Shown here: positions 18,853-28,509 of the stretch, in pieces
Numbering within the stretch: position 1 is the stretch's first letter
How the letters are laid out: each line of letters begins with the position of its first letter
Assembly (NCBI GenBank): GCA_025353765.1
Contig: JANXOD010000024.1
Coordinates: 124,001-188,000, forward strand
Source: Sphingobacteriales bacterium
Lineage (GTDB): Bacteria; Bacteroidota; Bacteroidia; Sphingobacteriales; Sphingobacteriaceae
Reading direction: 5' to 3'
Length of the DNA stretch: 64,000 nucleotides
Made by a program: the position numbers and the translations under genes
The notes under the pieces: generated by a model
Database searches by the model: none
The model's input: only the letters and a program-made list of their open reading frames with translations
Told to the model about the DNA's origin: nothing

Positions 18853-19299
18853 TTAAGCTAATAATTGTTTTACAACCTCAGAAATGGTTTTACCATCGGC
18901 TTTGCCTGTAAGCTCTTTGTTAGCTAAGCCCATTACTTTCCCCATATCTTTCATGGTAGTTGCACCAGATTGTGTTATGATATCTTTTACATAATTTACA
19001 ACAGCTTCGCGATCCATTTGCTGAGGTAAATATGCTTCAATCACCTTTAACTCATCCATTTCAATTTGATATAGATCCGGGCGGTTTTGCGTATGATATA
19101 TTTCTGCCGACTCCTTCCGCTGCTTGGCCAGTCTTTGTAAAATTTTTAATTCCGCTTCTTCTGTTAAAGTATCTGATGCTCCTTTTCCGGTTTTGGCAAT
19201 TAATAATGCTGATTTTATAGCTCTTAATGCGGTAAGGCTCATATTATCTTTAGCCAGCATCGCTTTTTTTATATCCTGATCTATTTTTTGTTGTAACAT
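18853..19299 (-). CDS. GatB/YqeY domain protein
   Basis: 148 residues, the standard size for YqeY. The all-helical protein (MLQQKIDQDIKKAM at the start, VMGLANKELTGKADGK near the end) shares the tail domain of GatB, the amidotransferase subunit that makes Gln-tRNA. Free-standing YqeY is often linked to tRNA charging or stress, but its role is not settled. The gene is alone, on the minus strand, and its upstream region starts with an 8-bp repeat, which may affect its expression. Confidence 0.85.
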   Translation of the reverse strand: MLQQKIDQDIKKAMLAKDNMSLTALRAIKSALLIAKTGKGASDTLTEEAELKILQRLAKQRKESAEIYHTQNRPDLYQIEMDELKVIEAYLPQQMDREAVVNYVKDIITQSGATTMKDMGKVMGLANKELTGKADGKTISEVVKQLLA

Positions 19300-19319
19300 A
19301 TATTATAATGAATTATTGA

Positions 19320-19370
19320 ATGAGAGAATGAGAGAATGAGAGAATGAGAGAATGAGAGAATGAGAGAATG
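19320..19370. repeat. 8-bp simple repeat, six copies, upstream of yqeY
   Basis: ATGAGAGA is repeated six times without error, followed by ATG. It begins 21 bases before the yqeY ATG (minus strand). Octamer runs of this kind change copy number by slippage. Its place in the promoter or leader could tune transcription or translation of yqeY. Confidence 0.9.
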
Positions 19371-19859
19371 TTTAAATGTGAAATGAATCTTCCCAAAGAT
19401 ATGCATATCAACCATTAAATTTCTTTAAAAAAGTAGTGGTATTGGCTTGTGCAGTGGGTTATCTGTTCGCTTGCCCTAGCTTTTAATGATCTCTGGGTGC
19501 ATTTCAACTAGCTCAGACTAGCTTTCAATCATCTCCGTACGCCTTCCTGTCAGCTAGGTATAGCTTTTAACCCTCTCGGTGTAGCTTTCTATTATCTCGG
19601 TATAGCTTTTAGCCTTCTTTGCGTTGCTTTCTGCTATCTCGGATAGTTTTTAGTTTTCTCTGTCTTGTTTTCTATGGTCCCTGAGCTTCTTTTTGTCTTC
19701 TTAGAATAACTTTCTGTCATCTCCAAACTTCTTTCTGTGGTCTCTTGATGGAAGTTAGTCTTCTGGTGATGTTTTCTGTGGGCTATGCTGGTGGGTTGAT
19801 GATCCGGTGCTCACCTTCCAGGTTCGGGATAAACAAATAGAAATTGATGTTTTTGAATT
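19371..19859. other. Gene-free stretch between porT and yqeY
   Basis: No gene was seen. After the 8-bp repeat and about 100 unremarkable bases comes a degenerate 21-bp array (19477-19790). The last 70 bases before the porT stop show nothing obvious. Confidence 0.6.
19477..19790. repeat. Degenerate 21-bp tandem array (about 15 units)
   Basis: A TAGCTTTC-like core recurs at 19477, 19498, 19519, 19540, 19561, 19582, 19603, 19624, 19644, 19665, 19707, 19728, 19749 and 19770, that is every 21 bases with a single 1-base slip. Unit sequences have drifted (for example TAGCTTTCTATTATCTCGG and TTGCTTTCTGCTATCTCGG), yet the register is kept. It lies between the porT stop and the yqeY start. Frames are not open through it, so it is not coding. 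Confidence 0.8.
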
Positions 19860-20594
19860 TTATTCGAAATACAAACTGAATTGCAAATTGCGGAGGAAGA
19901 GTTTATCAAGTGGTGTGGAATAGGGATGATCTTCGGGACGTAAAACATTGCTAAATGAGTTAGATAATTTTAGTTCTGGTGATAGTTTAAAATACTCGAA
20001 ATAAAAGTCGAAACCAAAACCAGCTTCGTACCATAATGTACCTTTCGTATTTTTTACCAGTTTATCTACTAAAGCTTTGTCCTCATCACTGATCTTCTTT
20101 TTAGAAACAATATCCACAGAATATTTTGCACCTCCAATTAAATAAGCTCTGAAATTCTTTCTCCGGTCGGATTTAACTTTAATTCCCAAAGGAAAATCAA
20201 TACAGGTAGATTGTACTATTTCGCGTTTATATTCTTCCGGATCTTTGTATGTATAATCAAGCAAGCGATCAGAAAAAACAATAGCGGGAGTAAAACGCAA
20301 ATTAGCATGATCTCCTAAGCGGAAATCGGTAACAAAGCCTAAACCAAAACCAGGTGAAACAGGTGAACTAATGCTGTACAAGGAATCTTTAACCATAGAT
20401 TTATCTGCAGGATCAAAATAAGGATCACGCCAAGTGGATTTTTTTAAAATTTTATATTCTACAGATTCTTTTTGAAAGGTAAAACCAAAATGAACCGGTT
20501 CGTCATCTACACCTCCCCCCCAATTTTCCTGGGCAAAAGAATTAAAACTGAAAAGAATTAAGCAGAAAGCTAAAAGGTAAAAACTTTTGGTCAT
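19860..20594 (-). CDS. porT: PorT family protein of type IX secretion
   Basis: 244 residues. A signal peptide (ending FNSFAQ) precedes a small outer-membrane barrel of the PorT/DUF3575-like type (residues about 40-244), with the final aromatic strand LQFSLYFE. In P. gingivalis PorT is required for gingipain secretion by the T9SS. The ATG overlaps the stop of ubiE by 4 bases (ATGA), so the two are translated together; this ubiE-porT pairing recurs in Bacteroidota. Together with the porG-like gene and the T9SS cargo gene it shows an active T9SS in this organism. Confidence 0.8.
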   Translation of the reverse strand: MTKSFYLLAFCLILFSFNSFAQENWGGGVDDEPVHFGFTFQKESVEYKILKKSTWRDPYFDPADKSMVKDSLYSISSPVSPGFGLGFVTDFRLGDHANLRFTPAIVFSDRLLDYTYKDPEEYKREIVQSTCIDFPLGIKVKSDRRKNFRAYLIGGAKYSVDIVSKKKISDEDKALVDKLVKNTKGTLWYEAGFGFDFYFEYFKLSPELKLSNSFSNVLRPEDHPYSTPLDKLFLRNLQFSLYFE

Positions 20595-21322
20595 TTAACG
20601 CCCGTATAAATGGAACAAATCCCAAACGCTAATGGCCGGCATTTGGTATTGCGAAAGCCTACTTTCTCCATCAATGCATTAAAAACCTCTCCATCCGGAA
20701 AAGCAGCAACTGATTCCGGCAAATAAGTATAAGCACTGGCATCCTTAGAAAATAGCTTCCCAATAGTTGGAGTAATATATTTAAAGTAGAAATTATAACC
20801 TTGTTTCACAGGAAATACCTTAGGTTTAGAAAATTCAAGTATTACCACTTTACCTCCCGGTTTTAGTACTCGAAGCATATCAACAAGTCCGTTTTCCAAA
20901 TTTTCGAAATTGCGTACCCCGTAAGCTACGGTTACTGCATCAAACTCATCATTATTAAACAAAAGCTTTTCAGAATCTCCAATACGAACCTCAAAAACAT
21001 CCTGCATGTTTCGCTTATTGATTTTTTGATTTGCAACAGCCAACATTCCTTCTGAAATATCTACGCCTATTACCTTTTCCGGTTTTAATATTTTTATAGC
21101 CTCAAAGGCAAAATCACCTGTGCCGGTTGCTACATCCAAAATATATTTAGGATGGTCATTAAATAATTCTTTAATGGCTTTCTTCCGCCAGATTATATCA
21201 ATTCCCAGGGACAAAAAATGATTTAAAAAATCATAGGTTTTAGAAATGTTGTTAAACATGGTAGCCACCTGATCTTTTTTGGCAGCGTTTGAGTTGGCGT
21301 ATGGGATTACGGATTTTGACAT
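20591..21322 (-). CDS. menG: Demethylmenaquinone methyltransferase
   Basis: 243 residues of the UbiE/MenG family. SAM-binding motifs: DVATGTGDFAF (about residue 68) and VTVAYGVRNFENL; the C-terminal family block YTGVK is present. It makes the last methylation of menaquinone. As this organism also has mqnC at 27248 (futalosine route), menaquinone rather than ubiquinone is the product. It is followed by porT with a 4-base overlap. Confidence 0.92.
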   Translation of the reverse strand: MSKSVIPYANSNAAKKDQVATMFNNISKTYDFLNHFLSLGIDIIWRKKAIKELFNDHPKYILDVATGTGDFAFEAIKILKPEKVIGVDISEGMLAVANQKINKRNMQDVFEVRIGDSEKLLFNNDEFDAVTVAYGVRNFENLENGLVDMLRVLKPGGKVVILEFSKPKVFPVKQGYNFYFKYITPTIGKLFSKDASAYTYLPESVAAFPDGEVFNALMEKVGFRNTKCRPLAFGICSIYTGVK

Positions 21323-21328
21323 AATTAC

Positions 21329-22603
21329 CTATTTCTTACCTACAATCACTTTTTCAAATTCATTAAACTTTAAATATTGATTGGCGAGTTTTAAGATTTC
21401 TTCTGGCTGAATAGTTCTTACAGTTTCAGTATATCGCTGATAATAATCATAATCTAAGCCAAAAAAGTAAATATTTTTAAACTTATCAGCATGAGATAAT
21501 GAATTTTCTAAACTACCCAACATGGCTCCAAGCATGTAATTTCTTACCAGATCAAGCTCTCCGTTAGTAACTGGTTGCTGCTTTAATATGGTGATCTCTT
21601 TTTCGATTTCATTCACGGCTGAACTACAAACATCTGTTCCAACTTCGGATGCTATAAAGAAATATCCGCCGTTTTTCATGGAAATTAATGCGGACCCAAT
21701 TCCATAAGTATATCCTTTATCTTCCCGGATATTAGACATTAAACGCGATCCAAAATATCCGCCAAGAATCGTATTCAAAACTTGTACACCTGGAAAATCA
21801 GCGTGTTTACGGTTTATCGAAACCTGGCCAATACGAATTGCTGATTGGAGTGCATCTGTTTTTTCTACATAATGTTCAATTCCCTTGCCTTTATTAAACT
21901 GGGAAACATTCTCAGTAACAGGTAATTTATTCTTCCAATCCTGCCCGAAAAGTGCATCTATTTGTTTTATGGTGTCATCACTTACTTTGCCTGATATAAT
22001 GACTGTGCAATTTTGAGGCTGATATGCTTTTTGGAAATAATCGCGAATTTGTCCTTGTGTTAATTGGTCATAATCGTTTGTGGTAGTATTATAACCATAT
22101 AAGCTATTCCCAAACAAGACATTGTTAAACACCTTGCGACTTACAAAATCATTCTTTTCCAGATTTACACTTAATTTTTGCTTTTGATTACGGATGTAGG
22201 TATCTAATTCAACCTGAGGAAAAACAGAATCTGTAAGTATGGCTTTAACAACAGGCAATACAGAAGCCAGATGCTTGTTTAGCGTGTATAGTGTGACAGT
22301 AGACTGGTCGTAATTACATTCCGTTTGAAGAAATGCACCATAATAGTCAATCTTATCTGCAAGTTGAGCAGCCGAAAACTCGCTGGTGCCATCGTTAAGC
22401 ATGGTATTTGTAACCGATGCCTGTAATGGTTTCGCAATGTCATAAGCTACATTTTCAAATATAAATTCGATACGAACCAGGTCCTGTTCACCGCCATTAA
22501 TGATAAAAACCTTTAAGCCATTACCTAAAACCAGGGGCTTGGCTTTGATCAGTTCTATCTTTTCAACTTGCCCGAATTCCGGTGCTAATGTTCTGTTGAT
22601 CAT
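21329..22603 (-). CDS. M16 family peptidase-like subunit, inactive
   Basis: 424 residues with the two-domain M16 (pitrilysin) fold. The zinc motif HxxEH is missing: the corresponding region reads QASVTNTMLNDGTSE. The C-terminal domain holds the R-Y pair typical of M16B partners (GGYFGSRLMSNIREDKGYTYG). It is the non-catalytic partner of the active peptidase encoded immediately upstream (1-base gap), like the alpha/beta pairs of mitochondrial processing peptidase. No signal peptide is visible on either, so cytoplasmic or periplasmic location is open. Confidence 0.88.
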   Translation of the reverse strand: MINRTLAPEFGQVEKIELIKAKPLVLGNGLKVFIINGGEQDLVRIEFIFENVAYDIAKPLQASVTNTMLNDGTSEFSAAQLADKIDYYGAFLQTECNYDQSTVTLYTLNKHLASVLPVVKAILTDSVFPQVELDTYIRNQKQKLSVNLEKNDFVSRKVFNNVLFGNSLYGYNTTTNDYDQLTQGQIRDYFQKAYQPQNCTVIISGKVSDDTIKQIDALFGQDWKNKLPVTENVSQFNKGKGIEHYVEKTDALQSAIRIGQVSINRKHADFPGVQVLNTILGGYFGSRLMSNIREDKGYTYGIGSALISMKNGGYFFIASEVGTDVCSSAVNEIEKEITILKQQPVTNGELDLVRNYMLGAMLGSLENSLSHADKFKNIYFFGLDYDYYQRYTETVRTIQPEEILKLANQYLKFNEFEKVIVGKK

Positions 22604-22604
22604 G

Positions 22605-23840
22605 TTAATTAGCTAAGTAATATAAGGTTGAAGAATTTTCTTTACGAAATAATTGATTGGCCTGAGTTTGGATCTCTGCTGCTGTTACATCCAGGTATTT
22701 CTGCGTTTCGGTATTCAATTTATCGGCATCGCCTAAAAGCTCAAAATAGGCCAGATTCATTGCTTTATCCAACAAACTCATCTCAGAAAATACCATGGTA
22801 GATTCCATTTTATTTTTAATTTTTGTTAACTCATCTATAGGAACTAATTCCGTTTTTAACCGCTCCAACTCTCCCCATATAGCTGTTTCTGCCACTTCCA
22901 TAGAAACTCCAGGTAAAGGTTTGCCCTCTATCACGAACAGTCCGGCATCTAAACTTCCTGTTAAATAGGCATTGATCTCACTAAATAGTTTTTGATCTTT
23001 TAATAAATTTCGAAATAAACGGGACGAATTGCCTCTGGAAAGAATATCAGAAATAATATCTGTAGGATAATATCCCTTCTCATTTCTGGCTGGCATATGA
23101 AATACTTTATATAGCGCATTAAGCGGGACATTTGCCTTTACAGTTTCCTTACGTTCTTCTGTTTGCTCAGGTTCAACAGGAAGATCCCTAGTCAGTTTTT
23201 CGGCTGCCGGAATATTGCCAAACCATTTTTCGGTTAGCCTCTTCACTTCATTTAGCTTCACCGCCCCAGCTACTACCAGAATAGCATTCGAGGGATTGTA
23301 ATGTTTTGTAAAAAAAGCTTTAACATCTTCAATAGTTGCCTGCTCAATATGCTCAAGTACTTTACCAATAGTTGCCCATTGATACGGATGCTCTTTATAG
23401 GCCATGGGGCGAAGTTTTAACCAAACATCTCCATAAGGCTGATTAAGATAACGTTGTTTAAATTCTTCGCAAACTACATCCCGTTGTACTTCCAGGCTTT
23501 TTTCTGAAAAAGCCAGGCTCAACATGCGATCGCTCTCCAGCCAAAAAGCTGTTTCTAAATTAACTGCCGGTAAGGTGATGTAGTAATTAGTAATGTCATT
23601 GCTGGTGAAGGCATTATTCTCACCTCCCACCCGCTGTAAGGGCTCATCATAAGATGGAATATTTATGGATCCCCCAAACATCAGATGCTCAAATAAATGA
23701 GCAAAACCAGTTTTATCGGGATGTTCATCCCGTGCGCCTACATCGTATAAAATGTTCATTACAGCCATTGGCGTAGTAGGATCTTCATGCACTAATACCT
23801 TAAGGCCGTTGGGAAGAGTAAACCGTTCAAAAGAAACCAT
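22605..23840 (-). CDS. M16 family zinc peptidase, active subunit
   Basis: 411 residues. The inverted zinc motif HLFEH is at residues 48-52, with the third ligand in the following helix (EVQRDVVCEEF, about 125). The C-terminal half is the second M16 lobe. These enzymes cleave short unstructured peptides in a closed chamber formed with a partner, here the inactive subunit one base downstream. The start MVSFERFTLPNGLKV is the usual M16B beginning and lacks a signal peptide. Role is unproven: peptide clean-up or signal-sequence degradation are likely. Confidence 0.9.
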   Translation of the reverse strand: MVSFERFTLPNGLKVLVHEDPTTPMAVMNILYDVGARDEHPDKTGFAHLFEHLMFGGSINIPSYDEPLQRVGGENNAFTSNDITNYYITLPAVNLETAFWLESDRMLSLAFSEKSLEVQRDVVCEEFKQRYLNQPYGDVWLKLRPMAYKEHPYQWATIGKVLEHIEQATIEDVKAFFTKHYNPSNAILVVAGAVKLNEVKRLTEKWFGNIPAAEKLTRDLPVEPEQTEERKETVKANVPLNALYKVFHMPARNEKGYYPTDIISDILSRGNSSRLFRNLLKDQKLFSEINAYLTGSLDAGLFVIEGKPLPGVSMEVAETAIWGELERLKTELVPIDELTKIKNKMESTMVFSEMSLLDKAMNLAYFELLGDADKLNTETQKYLDVTAAEIQTQANQLFRKENSSTLYYLAN

Positions 23841-23960
23841 AGTTTTTGTGAGATAAATGGCGAATTTATGAATTTTAAAAACTCTTTAAGGCAAAATTAA
23901 TCTGTTGATCCAAAATGTACAAAATAAATCAGAACGCGATGACATGTTACTTGGTTCATA

Positions 23961-23994
23961 AAAAAGGAGTTCCAATTATTTGGAACTCCTTTTT
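23961..23994. terminator. Bidirectional terminator after the beta-helix gene
   Basis: Perfect arms AAAAAGGAGTTCCA and TGGAACTCCTTTTT with a 6-base loop. It lies 22 bases past the stop of the minus-strand T9SS cargo gene and about 120 bases upstream of the peptidase gene, insulating the two. Confidence 0.9.
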
Positions 23995-24016
23995 GTTTAG
24001 AATTTTATTAAAGAAC

Positions 24017-27000
24017 TTATTCAATAATCAGCTTCATGGTTTTAACATTCGATGCTGTACTTACTTTAACCACATAAACTCCTTTTGGTAAGTTACTCCA
24101 ATCGCATGTTTGTGTGTAAAAAGCATCCTGGCTATTGATCTGTACATTGGCTACTTTCTTTCCGGATAAATTAAATACATCAACACTTGCATTTTCTTTA
24201 TCTGGGTTTAGTATACTAACTGCTACAGAACCATTACTTGGATTTGGAGAAACGAAAGCATCAAATGTGCTTTTTAAGGCTCCGCTTACATCCACAATCT
24301 TAGAGTAGGTAAAGTCACCATTTTGATCTACCATTTTAAGACGGTAGTAATAGGTGTTTACACCATTTACTAAATTATTATCTGTAAAGCTATAGTCTAA
24401 CACTTTTTTGCTATCTCCTGCGGCTGCAACTACATTGATCTTCACAAAATCAACACCGTTTACCATACGTTCTACATCAAAATGAGATGTATTAGATTCA
24501 TTTGCTGTACTCCAGGTTAAATGATTAGCATGTTCTGATGCTTTACCGGTAAAGGAAACTAAATCTAATGGTAGTACGATTCCGCTTACCTCATCTGCAC
24601 CTATATCTGAGGTTGGGTAAGACCTTATATTACCATCATAATCATCTGGATAATTATTAACCAATTGAAAGGCGTTTCCTCCAACTTTAATTGCTGAAGG
24701 CTTATTAGAATCAATGTGCAGAAAATTGCTTACAGGAGCCACACCTATATTTAAAAAAGGTGGATTTTCTGTTATTGAACTCAGATCCTGACCCTGTCCT
24801 CCATTAGCACTGCTCAATGAATTTCTAAATGCAGTAAAGGTAGAATATTGATTAGTGCCATCATCAAAAATTAGATGACTTCCATTAGGAGTACCGGCAT
24901 AAAATAAATTATTATTAGAACTATACATATAGTTTGATGCAGTAATCGGAGCATCTCTTTGAAATACTACAGCTACACCACTGGTTGTACCAACCCCGCT
25001 ATTATTCACAAAAATATTATTGCGAGAATTTAACTGGGCTATACTTGCAGCGAAAATAGTAGTAGACCCAAATATGCTACCACTACTTACTGCATTTAAA
25101 TGAACTGTATTATAATACACTAAACGTACCCGTACCATTAATATGTATTCCTTGTATTGCATTGGCATTGCTAGATGAAGATGCTCGCAAATCGCCAATC
25201 ATATTATTACTTATATTCCATGTAGTCCCATTATTGACGTAAAGGCCCGTTATTGTAGAAGCTGTACCGCGAGCACTTAAATTGCGTATCTCATTTTTTG
25301 ATATATTAATGGTGGCTCCCTTTAATATTCGCATTCCATATACATTTGCTACACTATTAGCACCGGTTGAAATATAACTTAAGCCATTTATTTTATTTCT
25401 ACTTATCATCGTTTGATCAGTGGAAATTGTATTTGTAAACAAACCATAAATGGAGTTGAGCAAACTAGTATTGACTCCTTTAATAATTAAGTTTGAAATA
25501 GTATTGTTATCCACTATTTCTGATGTTGGAGAGGCAAAATTATAGTATCCACAAATATTCGAAGGAAGATTTGAAGAATTGGAACAAGTATTATCGGAAA
25601 TTGTATTATTTGTATAAGTAATAGCTGATGTACCCGCAGAGATACAATACATTTCCCCTGCTCCAAGCTTAGTATTATTTTTTACTGTATTGCCATCCAT
25701 TATAAGACTGGTTGAATTTCCGGCATCAATACCTGTGAATGTACCTGTTCCCCCCAAGGTATTACCATTGCCGTTTACATTATTAGAACTTATACTCAGG
25801 ATTGTAGCAGTTCCCGTATTCCTAATACCATAAAAATTTCCTGTACTTAGACCGGTATAATTACAAGCTGTAATAGTATTAAGATCAATATTACCACCAA
25901 TATGGGCAGCATTGTCAATTCCAATGATATCTGCACTTGTTGCAGCTGATTGTAAGGTTATTGTATTGTTAGAAATAATAGTAGGATCTGCTCCTGTCGC
26001 ATTTTTATTATAAATGCCACGTATTGTATTTTTAGCATCAACACCTGTACCTCCTGGGACATTATTATTAATGGTATTACCAGTAATATTTAAATTATAT
26101 TGTGCTGAAGTAACAATGCCAGCAGCTTCAGTAACGGCCCCCGAGCCACCACCAAAATTAGTAATCGTATTAGGGAGTGGTGCAGTTATTCCTCCAATAG
26201 TATTTCCAAAATCAGCCCCATTATGTAATACTACTGTACCGGGAGCACCTATTAATGCAATACCTACATTACAGTTTTGTATTATATTACCGATGAATTT
26301 ATTACTGGAGTTAGACTCTGTGGCTGCTGTGCATGAAATCGCAGTTGTTGCAGCATCTACCAAGGTATTTACTACAATAATACCTGCAGAACCATCCGCA
26401 AATGTACCCGCTGTAACATTATTCCTGTTTAGAGAAATGGTGCAATTTTTTATAGTATTATTTTGAGAACCGGTGACAGGTGTAAAAGAAAAAGGTTTTG
26501 ATTTATACAAAGCAAAACCATATTCCATTAGGCCATTGCCCGAATTAGAACTGTTCTCTACTAAGGTAAATCCATCAATAGTAACATAACTAGAACCTTG
26601 TAAATTCCAAATACCATCCTGAGTTGCACTACTTGGAGTATTTCCAACAGATCCATTATCAGGTGCAACAATAGTATATGCTAAACCTGTTGTATTTTGA
26701 AAAACAATTGGAGCATTAGCTGTTGAATGTGGCACAGCCAATGGGAAATTTATAGAGAGTACAGTATTTAATGTTTCACTACTGGATAGAGGCATACCCC
26801 AAAATAAGTATGGATCTATACTGAATGTAACACCAGGAGCAGTAACACCTTGAGAGTTTAAAGCTGCAACCGCTGCTGCAACAGTTGAATAATCATCTCC
26901 AACATTCTGTCCTATTTTTTTAAGGCCGCTAAGAGGCTGTGCAAATGATAACAATGGAGCCATAAGCAATACTGCCAAAAGCCACCCGCTCTTGATCGTT

Positions 27001-27020
27001 TCTGATGCTATTTTTTTCAT
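24017..27020 (-). pseudogene. T9SS-exported beta-helix protein, split by a frameshift
   Basis: Two overlapping frames make one protein of about 1000 residues. The first (27020 to 25110, 636 residues) has a signal peptide (ending LLSFAQ), the start QNVGDDYSTVAAAVAALNS and many parallel beta-helix turns rich in NNTI/GNTI. It stops in FSVL. The second (open from 25198 to 24017) resumes the same kind of sequence with VYYNTVHLNA, then an Fn3-like region (LTWSTANESNTSHFDVER) and a type A T9SS sorting tail (PNPSNGSVAV ... KTMKLIIE). Joining needs +1 (one base skipped, or two restored) near 25112-25125, in a GTGT-like stretch. It is either a sequencing error, a recent mutation, or phase variation. 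The cargo would be a surface adhesin or polysaccharide lyase-like protein. Confidence 0.85.
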
Positions 27021-27247
27021 AATTTATTATAAATTTAATTTATTAACAATAATAATTTAAATTTATAATAATTATTTAATTAAATAAAATATTATTAATA
27101 GATTAAAGATATATCAATCAATCTAATTTATGAAATGAGTTAAATCATTATCAAATTTTAGTTTAAGGTGATAGCGAGATAAAAATTTTCAAATACTTAT
27201 TCAAATTTTGCCATACGAGTAGAAAACAAGTGCTTATCTTTACATAG

Positions 27248-28372
27248 ATGAATACTACAGACTTGTTACAAAGTGCTTTAAATTTCGGTTTCCTTTCTCA
27301 GGATGAAGGGCTTTTCTTATTTAAAGAAGCTACTACTACAGAATTAATGTATGTCGCCAATGAACTTCGTAAAAAGCAGGTGCCACATGGAAAAGTAACC
27401 TGGATTATTGATCGTAATGTGAATACAACAAATGTTTGTATTGCTAATTGCAAATTCTGCAATTTTTTTCGGAGGCCAGGCCATGAAGAAAGTTATATTA
27501 CTGATATAGAAACTTATAAACAAAAAATTGAAGAAACTTTCCGTTATGGAGGCGACCAATTGTTACTTCAGGGAGGCCATCATCCTGATTTAGGTTTGCA
27601 ATTTTACGTTGATTTATTTAAACAATTAAAAGAACTATATCCCACATTAAAGCTGCACTCTTTAGGCCCTCCGGAAATAGCACATATAGCAAAGCTGGAA
27701 GGCATTAGTCATACAGAAGTATTAAAAGCTTTGATGGCTGCTGGCTTAGATTCATTGCCAGGAGCTGGGGCTGAAATATTAAATGATCGGGTGCGTCGCC
27801 TGATCTCAAAAGGTAAATGCGGTGGAAAAGAATGGTTGGATGTAATGCGTGCCGCACATCAATTAGGCTTAACAACCTCAGCCACTATGATGTTTGGGCA
27901 TGTGGAAACTCTGGAAGAACGATTTGAACACTTGGTATGGCTACGTCAGGTTCAGTCTGAAAAGCCTTCTAACTCCAAGGGATTTATAGCTTTTATTCCA
28001 TGGCCTTTTCAGGACGATGGAACTCTATTAAAGAAAGTTAGGGGGGTAACAAATCAGGTTACAGGTGATGAATACATTCGTATGATAGCCTTAAGCCGAA
28101 TTATGCTTCCTAATATCAAAAATATACAGGCATCCTGGCTTACCGTTGGCAAACAAATTGGACAAATTTGTTTGCAAGCAGGGGCAAATGACTTCGGATC
28201 GATTATGATTGAAGAAAATGTGGTATCTGCTGCCGGAGCACCGCATCGTTTTACGTCTAAAGGAATTCAGGATGCAATACGAGAAGTTGGTTTTGAGCCA
28301 CAGTTGCGAACTCAACAATATGAATTTAGGGATCTTCCTATTCATATTGAACAACAGATTATTGAATATTGA
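27248..28372 (+). CDS. mqnC: Cyclic dehypoxanthinylfutalosine synthase
   Basis: 374 residues. A radical SAM enzyme with the CX3CX2C iron-sulfur motif at Cys64, Cys68 and Cys71 (CIANCKFC). GGDQLLLQGGHHPDL and PSNSKGFIAFIPWPFQ fit MqnC rather than its relatives MqnE or CofH. It cyclises dehypoxanthinylfutalosine in the futalosine route to menaquinone. A -7-like box TATCTTTA lies just before the start (27234-27241 region). The neighbour scpB has its own promoter. Confidence 0.92.
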   Translation: MNTTDLLQSALNFGFLSQDEGLFLFKEATTTELMYVANELRKKQVPHGKVTWIIDRNVNTTNVCIANCKFCNFFRRPGHEESYITDIETYKQKIEETFRYGGDQLLLQGGHHPDLGLQFYVDLFKQLKELYPTLKLHSLGPPEIAHIAKLEGISHTEVLKALMAAGLDSLPGAGAEILNDRVRRLISKGKCGGKEWLDVMRAAHQLGLTTSATMMFGHVETLEERFEHLVWLRQVQSEKPSNSKGFIAFIPWPFQDDGTLLKKVRGVTNQVTGDEYIRMIALSRIMLPNIKNIQASWLTVGKQIGQICLQAGANDFGSIMIEENVVSAAGAPHRFTSKGIQDAIREVGFEPQLRTQQYEFRDLPIHIEQQIIEY

Positions 28373-28477
28373 TTTATATATTTATATATGCATTAGCCCT
28401 TGCCATTTAATCTACAACCAATTAATAAAACTCTTTTAAGCTAATTCCGTAATAATATTTTTATTAATCTTGCTGAA

Positions 28478-28505
28478 TTGTAAATGATATTGTTAGATAA
28501 GTTTG
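28478..28505 (+). promoter_or_regulatory. Promoter of scpB, near-leaderless
   Basis: TTG (28478-28480), a 17-base spacer, then TAAGTTTG (28498-28505), a full match to the Bacteroidota TTG-N17-23-TAnnTTTG pattern. The ATG is at 28510, only four bases after the -7 box, so the mRNA would start on or next to the start codon. Confidence 0.6.
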
Positions 28506-28509
28506 TAAA

